A DNA stretch of 44,563 nucleotides from contig NZ_VWXK01000045.1 of the NCBI RefSeq assembly GCF_011752565.1, positions 1 to 44,563 on the forward strand. The letters are read 5' to 3'. The position numbers and the translations under genes are program-made. The DNA comes from Pantoea sp. Ap-967. Lineage in GTDB: Bacteria; Pseudomonadota; Gammaproteobacteria; Pseudomonadales; Pseudomonadaceae. The notes under the pieces are model-generated. The model saw only the letters and a list, made by a program, of their open reading frames with translations, ran no database searches and had not been told where the DNA came from. Below are positions 14,958 through 24,885 of the stretch, in pieces (position 1 is the first letter of the stretch; each line of letters starts with the position of its first letter).

Positions 14958-15605
14958 ATGACCCAATCCCTGGCCGATATGCGCCGCGACTACACCCGTG
15001 ATGGCCTGGCCGAGGCCCAGGCCCCGGGTGAGCCGTTCGCGCTGTTTCACCAGTGGTTCGCCGATGCGGTGAAAACCGAGCAACCTCCGGTGGAGGCCAA
15101 TGCCCTGACCCTCGCCACCGTCGATGGCGAGGGCCGCCCGCATTGCCGCGTGCTGTTGCTCAAGGGCCTCGATGCACGCGGTTTCACCTTCTTCACCAAC
15201 TACGACAGCGCCAAGGGCCAGCAACTGCTGGCCAACCCGTTCGCGGCGATGACCTTCTTCTGGCCGGCGCTGGAGCGCCAGGTACGGATCGAGGGGCGGG
15301 TGGAGAAAGTCACGGCCCAGGAGTCGGATGACTACTACCAGGTGCGCCCGCTGGGCAGCCGCCTGGGAGCCTGGGCTTCGCCGCAAAGCCGGGTGATTGC
15401 CAACCGCGAGGAGCTTGAAGGCCTGGTCAAGGCCACCGAGGCCCGCTTCGCCGATACCCAGCCGCACTGCCCGGAGCATTGGGGCGGCTACCGCCTGGTG
15501 CCCGAGCGCATCGAGTTCTGGCAAGGCCGCGCCAGCCGACTGCACGACCGCCTGAACTACCGCCTGGTCGAGGGCCAGTGGGCCCGCGAGCGCCTGGCGC
15601 CGTAA
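14958..15605 (+). CDS. pdxH: Pyridoxamine/pyridoxine 5'-phosphate oxidase
   Basis: PdxH oxidises pyridoxine or pyridoxamine phosphate to pyridoxal 5'-phosphate with FMN and oxygen, the last step of vitamin B6 synthesis and salvage in the cytoplasm. The 215-residue protein is full length. FMN and substrate segments are visible: RVLLLKG (64-70), FFTNYDSAKG (78-87), FFWPALERQVRIEG (100-113), SRLGAWASPQS (134-144), and the C-terminal PNPOx signature EFWQGRASRLHDRLNY (186-201). AAGGA lies 9 nt before the ATG. It is 19 bp after the OmpA-like gene and is followed by an intrinsic terminator. Confidence 0.95.
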   Translation: MTQSLADMRRDYTRDGLAEAQAPGEPFALFHQWFADAVKTEQPPVEANALTLATVDGEGRPHCRVLLLKGLDARGFTFFTNYDSAKGQQLLANPFAAMTFFWPALERQVRIEGRVEKVTAQESDDYYQVRPLGSRLGAWASPQSRVIANREELEGLVKATEARFADTQPHCPEHWGGYRLVPERIEFWQGRASRLHDRLNYRLVEGQWARERLAP

Positions 15606-15611
15606 CCTCCC

Positions 15612-15637
15612 AAGGGGCTGCCTGGCAGCCCCTTTTT
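15612..15637 (+). terminator. Rho-independent terminator after pdxH
   Basis: AAGGGGCTGC (15612-15621) pairs with GCAGCCCCTT (15625-15634), closing a 3-nt loop, and runs into TTTTT (15633-15637). It starts 6 nt after the pdxH stop. Confidence 0.85.
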
Positions 15638-15830
15638 CATGCAAACGCCGCAACTTCTCGCACAACGATGAAGTAATCGGTGGCTATGCTTGGTCTGACG
15701 CTGTAATGCCCGTTTACCAGCCCATCGAGGCTGTACAAGGGCTGAATGGAAATAAATATATTGCGTCAGCGCCGTGACAGCGGTCATTGGGCGGCGTCTA
15801 ATGGACACCTGTTTTCTGGAGATTGTACCC

Positions 15831-16295
15831 ATGCGTAAATCCGCTTTGCTGGTGGCAACTTTCACCGCCATGTCGTTGCTGCTGGGGGGCTGTGCCTCCA
15901 GCCTGACCGGCGACAGCTACTCCCGTGATGAAGCCCGTCGCGTGCAGACCGTGCGCATGGGGACCATCGAATCCCTGCGCCCAGTCAAGATCGAAGGCAC
16001 CAAGACCCCAATCGGCGGTGGTGCTGGCGCTATCGTCGGTGGCGTGGCCGGTAGTGCCGTGGGCGGTGGCCGTGGCAGCCTGGTGGCCGCTGTGATCGGC
16101 GCCGTGGCCGGTGGCCTGGCGGGTTCGGCTGCCGAGGAAGGCATCACCCGTACCCAGGGCGTGGAAATTACCGTGCGTGAGGATGACGGCAGCATGCGCG
16201 CCTATGTGCAGGCGGTGCAGCAGAATGAAATCTTCCGCGTTGGCGACCGTGTTCGCATCATGACCGTTGACGGTACCAGCCGCGTTTCGCACTGA
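15831..16295 (+). CDS. slyB: SlyB-type outer-membrane lipoprotein (glycine zipper 2TM)
   Basis: The 154-residue lipoprotein has lipobox LGGC (Cys21). It follows the SlyB plan closely: a YSRDEARRVQTVRMGTIESL segment, PVKIEG, a glycine-zipper double helix (about 60-105, GGGAGAIVGGVAGSAVGGG), then TQGVEITVREDDG and a final FRVGDRVRIM strand. SlyB is an outer-membrane stress lipoprotein, PhoPQ-controlled in enterics; that control is not shown here. GGAG lies 9 nt before the ATG. The 193 bp between pdxH and this gene holds the pdxH terminator and presumably its own promoter, though I could not place one with confidence. A strong terminator follows. Confidence 0.85.
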   Translation: MRKSALLVATFTAMSLLLGGCASSLTGDSYSRDEARRVQTVRMGTIESLRPVKIEGTKTPIGGGAGAIVGGVAGSAVGGGRGSLVAAVIGAVAGGLAGSAAEEGITRTQGVEITVREDDGSMRAYVQAVQQNEIFRVGDRVRIMTVDGTSRVSH

Positions 16296-16310
16296 TTGCC
16301 GCGGTAAAAC

Positions 16311-16346
16311 AAAACCCCGAACAGGTTTGGCCTGTTCGGGGTTTTT
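16311..16346 (+). terminator. Rho-independent terminator after slyB
   Basis: AAAACCCCGAACAGG (16311-16325), loop TTTGG, CCTGTTCGGGGTTTT (16331-16345): a perfect 15-bp stem followed by further T residues. The symmetric A and T tracts could make it bidirectional. Confidence 0.93.
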
Positions 16347-16377
16347 TGTTGGCCTGGGCCAGCTGGGTTTACGCCTG

Positions 16378-16491
16378 GTAGGAGCGAGCGCAGCTCGCGA
16401 TGGGGGCGCGCAGCGGCCCCGGGTTTTCAGCTTCGCGGCACAGAATGCCGGGGCTTCTTTGCAGCCCATCGCGAGCTGTGCTCGCTCCTAC
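16378..16491. repeat. Inverted REP pair
   Basis: GTAGGAGCGAGCGCAGCTCG (from 16378) faces the reverse copy ending GCGAGCTGTGCTCGCTCCTAC at 16491, with CGATGGG and CCCATCG arms and an 80-bp spacer. It lies between the convergent slyB and FAD oxidoreductase genes. Confidence 0.85.
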
Positions 16492-16517
16492 CGAGCCACG
16501 TCGTCAGGGCGGCCTCG

Positions 16518-18125
16518 TTAAAGGCCGAGCATGTCGCGGGCCACGGCCTCGGCAATGCGAATGCCGTCAACACCGGCCGAGAGAATCCCCCCGGCATATC
16601 CTGCGCCTTCACCGGCCGGGAACAGCCCTTTCATGTTCAGGCTCTGGAAGTCCGCGCCACGGGTAATGCGCAGCGGCGACGAGGTGCGTGTTTCGATTCC
16701 GGTCAACACCGCGTCATGCAGGTTGTAGCCCTTGATCTGCCGGTCGAACGCCGGCAGCGCCTCGCGGATGGCCTCGATGGCGAAGGCCGGGAGGCTCGGC
16801 GCCAGGTCGCCCAGGGTGACCCCCGGCTTGTACGAAGGCTCGACGCTGCCCAGGGCGGTAGAGGGCTTGCCGGCGACGAAGTCGCCCACCAGCTGGGCCG
16901 GTGCCTGGTAGTTGCTGCCGCCCATCACGTAGGCATGGGCCTCCAGGCGCTCCTGCAACTCGATACCGGCCAGCGGGCCACCTGGGTAGTCGCGCTCAGG
17001 GTCGATACCTACCACGATGCCGGAGTTGGCATTGCGCTCGTTACGCGAATACTGGCTCATGCCGTTGGTCACGACCCGGCCCGGTTCGCTGGTGGCGGCA
17101 ACCACGGTGCCGCCTGGGCACATGCAGAAGCTGTACACCGAGCGGCCGTTCTTGGCGTGGTACACCAGCTTGTAGTCGGCTGCGCCCAGCTTCGGATGGC
17201 CGGCGTACTTGCCCAGGCGTGCCTTGTCGATCAGCGTTTGCGGGTGCTCGATACGGAAGCCGACCGAGAACGGCTTGGCTTCCATGTACACGCCCTTGGC
17301 ATGCAGCATGCGGAAGGTGTCGCGGGCGCTGTGGCCCAGGGCCAGCACCACATGGCGCGAGTGCAGCTGTTCGCCGCTTTCCAGGACCACGCCGGTCAGT
17401 TGGCCGTCTTCGCACAGCAGGTCGGTGACCTTTTCCTGGAAGCGCACTTCGGCGCCCAGGGCGATCATGTCCTGGCGCATCTGCTCGACCATGCCGGTCA
17501 GGCGGAAGGTGCCGATGTGCGGCTTGTTGATGTACAGGATCTCGTCCGGCGCACCGGCCTTGACGAACTCTTCCAGGACCTTGCGGCCATGGTGGTTCGG
17601 GTCCTTGATCTGGCTGTACAGCTTGCCGTCGGAGAAGGTGCCGGCGCCGCCTTCGCCGAACTGAACGTTGGACTCGGGGTTGAGCACGCTTTTACGCCAC
17701 AGGCCCCAGGTGTCCTTGGTGCGCTGGCGCACTTCCTTGCCGCGTTCGAGGATGATCGGCTTGAAGCCCATCTGGGCCAGCAGCAGCCCTGCGAAAATGC
17801 CGCAGGGGCCAAAGCCCACCACGATCGGGCGCTCCTTGAGCTCGGCAGGGGCTTGGCCTACGAACTTGTAGGTAACGTCCGGGGCCGGGCCGATATTGTG
17901 GTCGTCGGCGAACCTTTGCAGCAGTTCGGCTTCGTTGCTGGCGTGCAGGTCGATGGTGTAGATGAACAGCAGTTCGCTGTTCTTCTTGCGCGCATCGTAG
18001 CTGCGCTTGAACAGGTTGAAGCTGAGCAGTTGCTCGTCGCGGATGCCCAGGCGCTGAACGATGGCTTCACGCAGCGCTTCGTCGGGATGGTCCAGGGGCA
18101 GCTTCAGTTCGGTGATTCGTAGCAT
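16518..18125 (-). CDS. NAD(P)/FAD-dependent oxidoreductase (COG2509-type)
   Basis: The 535-residue flavoprotein starts at ATG 18125 (MLRITELKLPLDHPDEALRE). An in-frame ATG at 18149 is less likely because the conserved sequence begins at MLRI. Residues 1-95 form an N-terminal domain typical of this family. A Rossmann FAD site follows (VVGFGPCGIFAGLLLAQMG, about 102-120) with ILERGKEVRQR. Later come FGEGGAGTFSDGKL, VVLALGHSARDTF, a FCMCPGGTVVAA segment and a C-terminal GLFPAGEGAGYAGGI FAD-binding motif. The physiological substrate is unknown. Related proteins are annotated as uncharacterised FAD dehydrogenases. It is convergent with slyB across a REP pair. Confidence 0.8.
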   Translation of the reverse strand: MLRITELKLPLDHPDEALREAIVQRLGIRDEQLLSFNLFKRSYDARKKNSELLFIYTIDLHASNEAELLQRFADDHNIGPAPDVTYKFVGQAPAELKERPIVVGFGPCGIFAGLLLAQMGFKPIILERGKEVRQRTKDTWGLWRKSVLNPESNVQFGEGGAGTFSDGKLYSQIKDPNHHGRKVLEEFVKAGAPDEILYINKPHIGTFRLTGMVEQMRQDMIALGAEVRFQEKVTDLLCEDGQLTGVVLESGEQLHSRHVVLALGHSARDTFRMLHAKGVYMEAKPFSVGFRIEHPQTLIDKARLGKYAGHPKLGAADYKLVYHAKNGRSVYSFCMCPGGTVVAATSEPGRVVTNGMSQYSRNERNANSGIVVGIDPERDYPGGPLAGIELQERLEAHAYVMGGSNYQAPAQLVGDFVAGKPSTALGSVEPSYKPGVTLGDLAPSLPAFAIEAIREALPAFDRQIKGYNLHDAVLTGIETRTSSPLRITRGADFQSLNMKGLFPAGEGAGYAGGILSAGVDGIRIAEAVARDMLGL

Positions 18126-18228
18126 GGCAGGGTCCAGTATCCCGGCCATGGGCGGCCGGCGGCTTTACACAAACCGCCAAGTATAAGCTGTTAGCCGCCC
18201 GGACTGGCAGGATAAAAGCGCCCGGCGA

Positions 18229-18903
18229 TCAGTTGTCGCGGGCACCGCCGTAGTAGCCGCAGCCCTGCACGGTCTTGCCGTCGATACGCAGTTCGGCGCG
18301 CAGGTGGCGCACGGCACCGGTGGTGCTATCGACGCAGCGCTGCGGGGCTACCCACAGTTCCACGTGCTCGCCGTTCGCTTCGCTGGTGAGGGTCAGGCCG
18401 CCGCCGGGCACTTCTTCTTCGAGGAACGGCAGGGGCAGCGGTTCCTTGCCGGCCCGGTTGAGGACCATGCCCTTGCCGCTGGCCTTCACGTCCCAGTCCG
18501 GCCCATGGCCGTTGGCACGCAGGGTCAGCTGCTTGAAGTTTGGGTCGTCGCAGGCGTGGGTGGACGGCTCCAGGCGGTACAGGCGGCTGAGCTCCAGCTG
18601 GCCGTCGTTGTCGGCCTGCTTGGCGCCGGTGAGGCGGCCGCGCACGTCGGCGAACAGCTTGGCATTGGCGTCCTTGGCCAGGCTGGCCGACTCCTGCAGG
18701 ATGCCGGTGCCGGCGGCGTCATTGATCACGAAGCGGCGTGCTTCGCTGCAGGGCTTGAACAACAGGCGCCCGCCATTGGCGCTCAGCTCGCCCTGCATGC
18801 GCGTGGTGCCGATGTTCGGGTCACGGGGTTGCTCGGCCAGCAGTTGGCAGCCGGCGAACAAGGGCAGCAGGGCGCTGAGCAGCAGGGTAGGGGTGAGGCG
18901 CAT
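18229..18903 (-). CDS. Conserved lipoprotein (COG3650-like)
   Basis: The 224-residue protein has signal peptide MRLTPTLLLSALLPLFAGC, lipobox FAGC, Cys19. The mature chain shows a MQGELSANGGRLLFKPCSEAR block, an LYRLEPSTHACDD segment, and a C-terminal half with GGGLTLTSEANGEHVELWV and QRCVDSTTGAVRH...CGYYG. The last segment fits the COG3650/META-like pattern of Pseudomonas envelope proteins. Conserved cysteines (CSEA, HACDD, QRCVD, QGCGYY) could form two disulfides in the periplasm. GGAG lies 9 nt before the ATG. It lies downstream of the FAD oxidoreductase start on the same strand, 103 bp away. The function is unknown. Confidence 0.72.
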   Translation of the reverse strand: MRLTPTLLLSALLPLFAGCQLLAEQPRDPNIGTTRMQGELSANGGRLLFKPCSEARRFVINDAAGTGILQESASLAKDANAKLFADVRGRLTGAKQADNDGQLELSRLYRLEPSTHACDDPNFKQLTLRANGHGPDWDVKASGKGMVLNRAGKEPLPLPFLEEEVPGGGLTLTSEANGEHVELWVAPQRCVDSTTGAVRHLRAELRIDGKTVQGCGYYGGARDN

Positions 18904-18980
18904 GGGGCGGGCTCCGGGGAATCTTCGGCAAAGAGCTGGCCACGTTACGCAGGCTGGCGGCGGATCTCAAGTTAATGGTT

Positions 18981-19075
18981 GCCTGTGCGGGCCTCTTCGC
19001 GGGGCAAGCCCGCTCCTACAGGCTAAGGTGATCCCTGTAGGAGCGGGCTTGCCCCGCGAAGAGGCCGGCACAGGC
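18981..19075. repeat. Inverted REP pair
   Basis: GCCTCTTCGCGGGGCAAGCC plus CGCTCCTACAGG faces its reverse complement at 19033-19075 (CCTGTAGGAGCGGGCTTGCC onward). The outer arms GCCTGTGC/GCACAGGC extend the pairing. This is the classic P. putida-type REP, a different family from the one at 191. Confidence 0.9.
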
Positions 19076-19077
19076 AG

Positions 19078-19101
19078 AAAAAAAGGCCCGAAGGCCTTTT
19101 T
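19078..19101 (-). terminator. UUCG terminator of the bra/liv operon
   Basis: On the minus strand AAAAAGGCC, loop TTCG and GGCCTTTTTTT form a short stem closed by a stable cUUCGg tetraloop with a T run. It lies 6 nt beyond the livF stop. Confidence 0.9.
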
Positions 19102-19106
19102 CCCAA

Positions 19107-19808
<702 letters not shown>

Positions 19809-20576
19809 TTACGCTTCCCCCAGGTAAGCTTTGATCACATCAGGGTTGTCGCGAATTTCCTCCGGCGTGCCGTGGGCCAGGGGCGTGCCCTGGTTGATCA
19901 CGACGATATGGTCGGAAATGCTCATCACCAGCTTCATGTCGTGCTCGATCAGCAGCACGGTGACGTTGTGCGACTCGCGCAGGTAGGCGATCAGCGCCTT
20001 GAGGTCTTCGGTTTCCTTCGGGTTCAGGCCAGCGGCCGGCTCATCGAGCATGATGATGCGCGGCTGGGTCATCATGCAGCGGGCGATTTCCAGGCGGCGC
20101 TGCTGGCCGTAGGCGAGGGTGCCGGCGGTGCGGTTGGCGAATTCGGTCAGGTTGACCTTCTCCAGCCAATACTGCGCGCGCTCCATGGCCTCCTTCTCGC
20201 TGCGGCGGAAGTTCGGGGTTTTGAACAGGCCGGCGAAGAAGTTGGTGTTCAGGTGACGGTGCTGGGCGATCAGCAGGTTTTCCAGCGCGGTCATTTCCTT
20301 GAACAGGCGCACGTTCTGGAAGGTCCGCACCACACCCTTGCGGGCGATCTGGTGGCCGGCCAGGCCCTGGATGGGCTGGCCGTCGAGCAGGATGGTGCCG
20401 CCGCTGGGCTTGTAGAAGCCGGTGAGGCAGTTGAACACCGTGGTCTTGCCGGCGCCGTTCGGGCCGATCAGCGCCACCACTTGTTTTTCCTTGACGGTCA
20501 GGGCCACGCCGTTGACCGCCAACAAGCCGCCGAAGCGCATGCTCAGGCCGCTGACTTGCAGAATTTCACGGCTCAT
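19809..20576 (-). CDS. livG: Branched-chain amino acid ABC transporter ATPase LivG (BraF)
   Basis: This is the second ATPase of the importer, 255 residues. It has Walker A GPNGAGKTT (38-46), the LivG-typical insertion with QHRHLNTNFFAGLFKTPNFR, the signature variant AYGQQRRLEIAR in place of LSGGQ (normal for LivG), and Walker B IIMLDEPAAGLNP with switch LIEHDM. It overlaps livM by the 4-nt ATGA and abuts livF, so stoichiometric co-translation is expected. All key residues are present. Confidence 0.96.
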   Translation of the reverse strand: MSREILQVSGLSMRFGGLLAVNGVALTVKEKQVVALIGPNGAGKTTVFNCLTGFYKPSGGTILLDGQPIQGLAGHQIARKGVVRTFQNVRLFKEMTALENLLIAQHRHLNTNFFAGLFKTPNFRRSEKEAMERAQYWLEKVNLTEFANRTAGTLAYGQQRRLEIARCMMTQPRIIMLDEPAAGLNPKETEDLKALIAYLRESHNVTVLLIEHDMKLVMSISDHIVVINQGTPLAHGTPEEIRDNPDVIKAYLGEA

Positions 20577-21825
20577 CGATGCAGCTCCATGTGGGGGCGT
20601 TGCATAGGCAGCAAGCCTTGCGGGCGCCAGATCATCATCAACACCATCAGCGCACCGAACATCAACATGCGGTATTCGCTGAACTCACGCATCAGCTCCG
20701 GCAGCAGGATCATCACGATGGCCGCGAGAATCACGCCCAGTTGTGAGCCCATGCCGCCGAGCACGACGATGGCGAGGATGATCGCCGACTCGATGAAGGT
20801 GAACGACTCCGGCGTCACCAGGCCCTGGCGCGCAGCGAAGAAGCTGCCGGCGAAACCGGCGAAGCAGGCACCCAGGGTGAAGGCCGAGAGCTTGATCACG
20901 GTGGGGTTCAAGCCCAGTGCGCGGCAGGCGATTTCGTCTTCACGCAGCGCTTCCCAGGCACGACCGATCGGCATGCGCAGCAGGCGGTTGATGACGAACA
21001 GTGCCAGCAGCGCCAGCAGCAGGGCCACCAGATAGAGGAAGATGACTTTGTTGATCGAGTTGTATTGCAGCCCGAAGAACTCGTGGAAGGTCTGCATCCC
21101 CTCGGCAGCCTTGCGCTCGAAGGTCAGGCCGAAGAACTCAGGCTTGGGGATGTTGCTGATGCCGTTGGGGCCGCCGGTCCAGTCGGTGAGGTTACGCAGG
21201 AACAGGCGGATGATCTCGCCGAAGCCGAGGGTCACGATTGCCAGGTAGTCACCGCGCAGGCGCAGCACCGGGAAACCGAGCAGGAAGCCGAAGGTGGCGG
21301 CCATCAGGCCGGCGATCGGCAGGCACACCCAGAAGCTCCAGCCCAGGTAGTGCGAGAGCATCGCGTAGCTGTAGGCGCCGACGGCATAGAAACCGACGTA
21401 GCCCAGGTCCAGCAGGCCGGCCAGGCCCACCACGATGTTCAGGCCCAGGCCCAGCAACACGTAGATCAGGATCAGCGTGGCGATGTCCACCGCACCGCGC
21501 GAGCCGAAGAACGGCCACACCAGGGCAGCGACGATCAGGCCAATGATCACGTAGCGCTGGGTTTTCGGCAGGGTCAGGTAGTTGCTCACCGCCGGCGGGA
21601 TCAACTTGCGGTCCGAGCGACGGCCCATCACCGCGCTCCACTGCTTGTCGAACAGCACGCGCAGGAACATCAGCACCGAACACACGGCAATGATGCTGAG
21701 GGTGAACGACCCTTGGCTGTGCACCGCCAGGCTGATGCCGTCGATGCTCAGTTTCAGGCCCAGTACCGGGAAGGCCACGGCCCAGACCAGCAAGGCGCTG
21801 AAGAACGCCTGTTTGAGATTTCTGT

Positions 21826-21829
<4 letters not shown>
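20573..21829 (-). CDS. livM: Branched-chain amino acid ABC transporter permease LivM (BraE)
   Basis: The 418-residue inner-membrane permease has an N-terminal extension (residues 1-95, with helices near 8-28 and 38-58) of the DUF3382 type found in proteobacterial LivM. It then has the BPD_transp_2 core with LILIYVLLGLGLNIVVGLAG, the AYSYAMLSHYLGWSFW stretch and the EAA-like ATPase contact region around GRAWEALREDEIACRALGLN. It pairs with LivH to form the translocation path. It overlaps livH by 4 nt upstream and livG by 4 nt downstream. Confidence 0.95.
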
Positions 21830-22749
<920 letters not shown>

Positions 22750-22883
22750 TACAGCGCTCCTAAAAACCTGATTTGCATTTCACTGGCCGGGGTACGGCCA
22801 GGAAACCGCGGGTGACGGTTTTAAGATTTTCAGGTGGGTCGGCCCCCGGATCGCGGGGATCTGGCCCATGAACCTCGTAAAAC

Positions 22884-22911
22884 AAAGCCCACTGCTCGCA
22901 CAGTGGGCTTT
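22884..22911 (-). terminator. Intercistronic hairpin between braC and livH
   Basis: AAAGCCCACTG (22884-22894), 6-nt loop, CAGTGGGCTTT (22901-22911): a perfect 11-bp stem 26 nt past the braC stop on the minus strand. The minus-strand T tract is broken (CTTTGTTTTACG), which fits partial termination or 3'-end protection of the braC message. The rest of the 22750-22936 gap shows nothing more. Confidence 0.75.
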
Positions 22912-22936
22912 TTACGGTCAGCTATTAGTCACGCAG

Positions 22937-24052
22937 TTACTGAGGGGAGACTTCGGTCTTTGGCTTGCCGAAGTGCCATTCGTAGACCACGAACTTGAAG
23001 TCTTTCAGGTCGCCTTTCTCGTCGTACGACAGCTCGCCGGTCGGGGTCTTGAACTTGCCGGCGTGGATGGCCGCGGCCACCTTGTCGGTGTCTTCGGACT
23101 TGGCCGCTTCGATGCCCTTGGCAATCAGCTCCACGGCGGAGTAGGCCGGGAACACGAACGGGCCGCTTGGGTCCTTGCCGTCAGCCTTGATGGCGTCGAC
23201 GATGGCCTTGTTCTCAGGGTCGGCGTCGAAGGACTTCGGCAGGGTCACCAGCAGGCCTTCGGAGGCACCTTGGGCGATCTGCGAAATGGAGTCGTTACCC
23301 ACGCCTTCCGGGCCCATGAACTTGGCTTTCAGGCCTTTTTCCTGGGCTTGGCGCAGGATCAGGCCCAGCTCTGGGTGGTAGCCGCCGTAGTAGACGAAGT
23401 CGACGTTGTTCTGCTTGAGCTTCTGGATGATCGAGGAGAAGTCCTTGTCACCGGCGTTCAGGCCTTCGAAGACGGCAACCTTGGTGCCTTTCTTCTCCAG
23501 GGTCTGCTTGACCGCGGTGGCGATGCCTTCACCGTATTGCTGCTTGTCGTGCAGCACGGCAACCACTTTCGGTTTGACGTGGTCGGCGATGTAGTTGCCG
23601 GCCGCCGGGCCCTGGGCGCTGTCCAGGCCGATGGTGCGGAAGATCAGCTTGTAGCCACGGGCGGTGATTTCCGGCGAGGTGGCCGCCGGGGTGATCATGA
23701 TCACGCCTTCGTCTTCATAGATGTCGGACGCAGGCTGGGTGGAGCTGGAGCACAGGTGGCCAATGACGAACTTGACGCCGTCGTTGACCACCTTGTTGGC
23801 AACGGCCACGGCCTGTTTAGGGTCGCAGGCGTCGTCGTATTCCTTGGCTTCAAGCATTTTGCCATCGACGCCGCCCTTGGCGTTGATGTCCTTGATGGCT
23901 TGGTTGGCGCCGATGAACTGCATGTCGCCGTACTGGGTCACTGGGCCGGTCTTCGGGCCTGCGATGCCGATCTTGATGGTATCGGCGGCAAACGAATGGC
24001 TGGCTACCCCGGCCAGTACCATTGCAGCGAACAGCTTGGAAATCTTGATCAT
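22937..24052 (-). CDS. braC: Branched-chain amino acid periplasmic binding protein BraC
   Basis: The 371-residue precursor has signal peptide MIKISKLFAAMVLAGVASHSFA with cleavage before ADTIK. The mature type I periplasmic binding fold opens with IKIGIAGPKTGPVTQYGD. The Cys pair in EYDDACDP and IGHLCSSSTQ forms the disulfide known in LivJ. The ligand segment LCSSSTQPASDIY and hinge residues YYGGYHPELG are intact. It delivers Leu, Ile, Val and, in Pseudomonas, also Ala and Thr to LivHMGF. TGGAG lies 4-5 nt before the ATG. It heads the operon; a 16-bp palindrome lies about 120 bp upstream. Confidence 0.96.
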   Translation of the reverse strand: MIKISKLFAAMVLAGVASHSFAADTIKIGIAGPKTGPVTQYGDMQFIGANQAIKDINAKGGVDGKMLEAKEYDDACDPKQAVAVANKVVNDGVKFVIGHLCSSSTQPASDIYEDEGVIMITPAATSPEITARGYKLIFRTIGLDSAQGPAAGNYIADHVKPKVVAVLHDKQQYGEGIATAVKQTLEKKGTKVAVFEGLNAGDKDFSSIIQKLKQNNVDFVYYGGYHPELGLILRQAQEKGLKAKFMGPEGVGNDSISQIAQGASEGLLVTLPKSFDADPENKAIVDAIKADGKDPSGPFVFPAYSAVELIAKGIEAAKSEDTDKVAAAIHAGKFKTPTGELSYDEKGDLKDFKFVVYEWHFGKPKTEVSPQ

Positions 24053-24410
24053 AGTGCTCCACTCATTCTGTTGTAATTCTTATAGTCCTGGCGGCCAGGG
24101 CTACAGACCGGGCGGGATTTGCGGCATGGCCACGCCACGCTGCATGCCCACCTTCCCCCGGAACATGTCCCGGAACTGTACCGGTACAGTGTAGAGCGCT
24201 GTTCACGCGCTTGAAAAGCGGGCGAAAAGTGCCAACTTCCAGGGTTGTCGCTTGATCGAAAGAAAGATACAGAAAAGCGCCATCACTTTGCCTGCACTCC
24301 TGGCCCCACCCCACGTGTTCGGGGCCAATCGACCAAATTACGTATTTGAAACCGGGTTTTTCTGCAAAAATGCCGACCTTTTTTCATTGGCCGAATGTGC
24401 GTACAAACCC
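24053..24410. other. Intergenic region between braC and DUF2288, presumed bra promoter region
   Basis: These 358 bp separate divergent genes and contain no coding sequence I can support. The notable element is the perfect 16-bp palindrome ACTGTACCGGTACAGT (24175-24190). Next to it lies the near-symmetric CCGGAACATGTCCCGG (24159-24174). A TATAAG on the minus strand near 24080 is too close to the braC start to be a sure -10. I could not place -35/-10 pairs with confidence for either gene. Confidence 0.5.
24175..24190. promoter_or_regulatory. 16-bp perfect palindrome, operator candidate for braC
   Basis: ACTGTACCGGTACAGT is fully self-complementary and lies 123 bp upstream of the braC start codon. 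Size and symmetry fit a dimeric regulator site. The regulator is unknown. Confidence 0.45.
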
Positions 24411-24716
24411 ATGACTGATCAAACAAGCACCCTCTATGCCAAATTGCTGGGTGAGACGGCGACAATCGAGTGGAAAGCGCTGGAGCGTTTCTGGGCCAAG
24501 GGTGACCTGATTTGGGTCGACCCAAGCCTGGACCTGATCGCGGTTGCCGAGGCAATGGCCGAGAATCGCAGCGAGATCTTCGCCAAGTGGCGCAGTGATG
24601 GCACCGTCGGGCCAGTGACCACCGAGCAGGCATTGGACCTGCAAAGCCGCGACCCAGAGATCTGGGCCGTGGTGGTTTCGCCGTTCATCGTGATCCAGGC
24701 CAAGGCCGCTGAATGA
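24411..24716 (+). CDS. DUF2288 family protein
   Basis: The 101-residue cytoplasmic protein matches the DUF2288 pattern: LYAKLLGETATIEWKALERF, then AKGDLIWVDPSLDLIAVAEA, a central MAENRSEIFAKW, and a C-terminal DPEIWAVVVSPFIVIQ. It has no signal peptide or membrane helix. ATG 24411 is chosen because homology begins there, although no good SD precedes it. The upstream extension to 24252 has unrelated composition. The function is unknown, and it stands alone between the bra operon and the dehydrogenase. Confidence 0.8.
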   Translation: MTDQTSTLYAKLLGETATIEWKALERFWAKGDLIWVDPSLDLIAVAEAMAENRSEIFAKWRSDGTVGPVTTEQALDLQSRDPEIWAVVVSPFIVIQAKAAE

Positions 24717-24795
24717 CCGCGCTTCATTTTGGTGCGTGAAAACGCACAGGTGCCTCATCCTGGTGCTCGATGGCGTTCAGGCGGGGTGGCGGTCG

Positions 24796-24823
24796 GTAAC
24801 AATTTGGCGTGGCGGTAACAGTT
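24796..24823. promoter_or_regulatory. Direct repeat upstream of the dehydrogenase gene
   Basis: GTAACAATTT (24796-24805) and GTAACAGTTT (24814-24823) are spaced 18 bp start to start, 63 bp before the downstream ATG. This may be a regulator site or chance. Confidence 0.25.
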
Positions 24824-24885
24824 TACGGGATGCGTAATGGGGTACCTGTAGGCTTTCAGATCATTGCAACCCTGTGGAGTCGTTG

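Noticed and set aside
16400..16470. Short open frames inside the REP pair after slyB
   Set aside because: These frames translate REP palindromes only and have no SD or codon signature.
24200..24240. Sigma-54-like TGGCAC...GC sequence on the minus strand before braC
   Set aside because: GG and GC are separated by 8 rather than 10 bases, so the spacing rule for sigma-54 is not met.
24252..24410. N-terminal extension of the DUF2288 frame
   Set aside because: The composition differs from the conserved part and it would overlap the presumed braC control region. Family similarity starts at ATG 24411.
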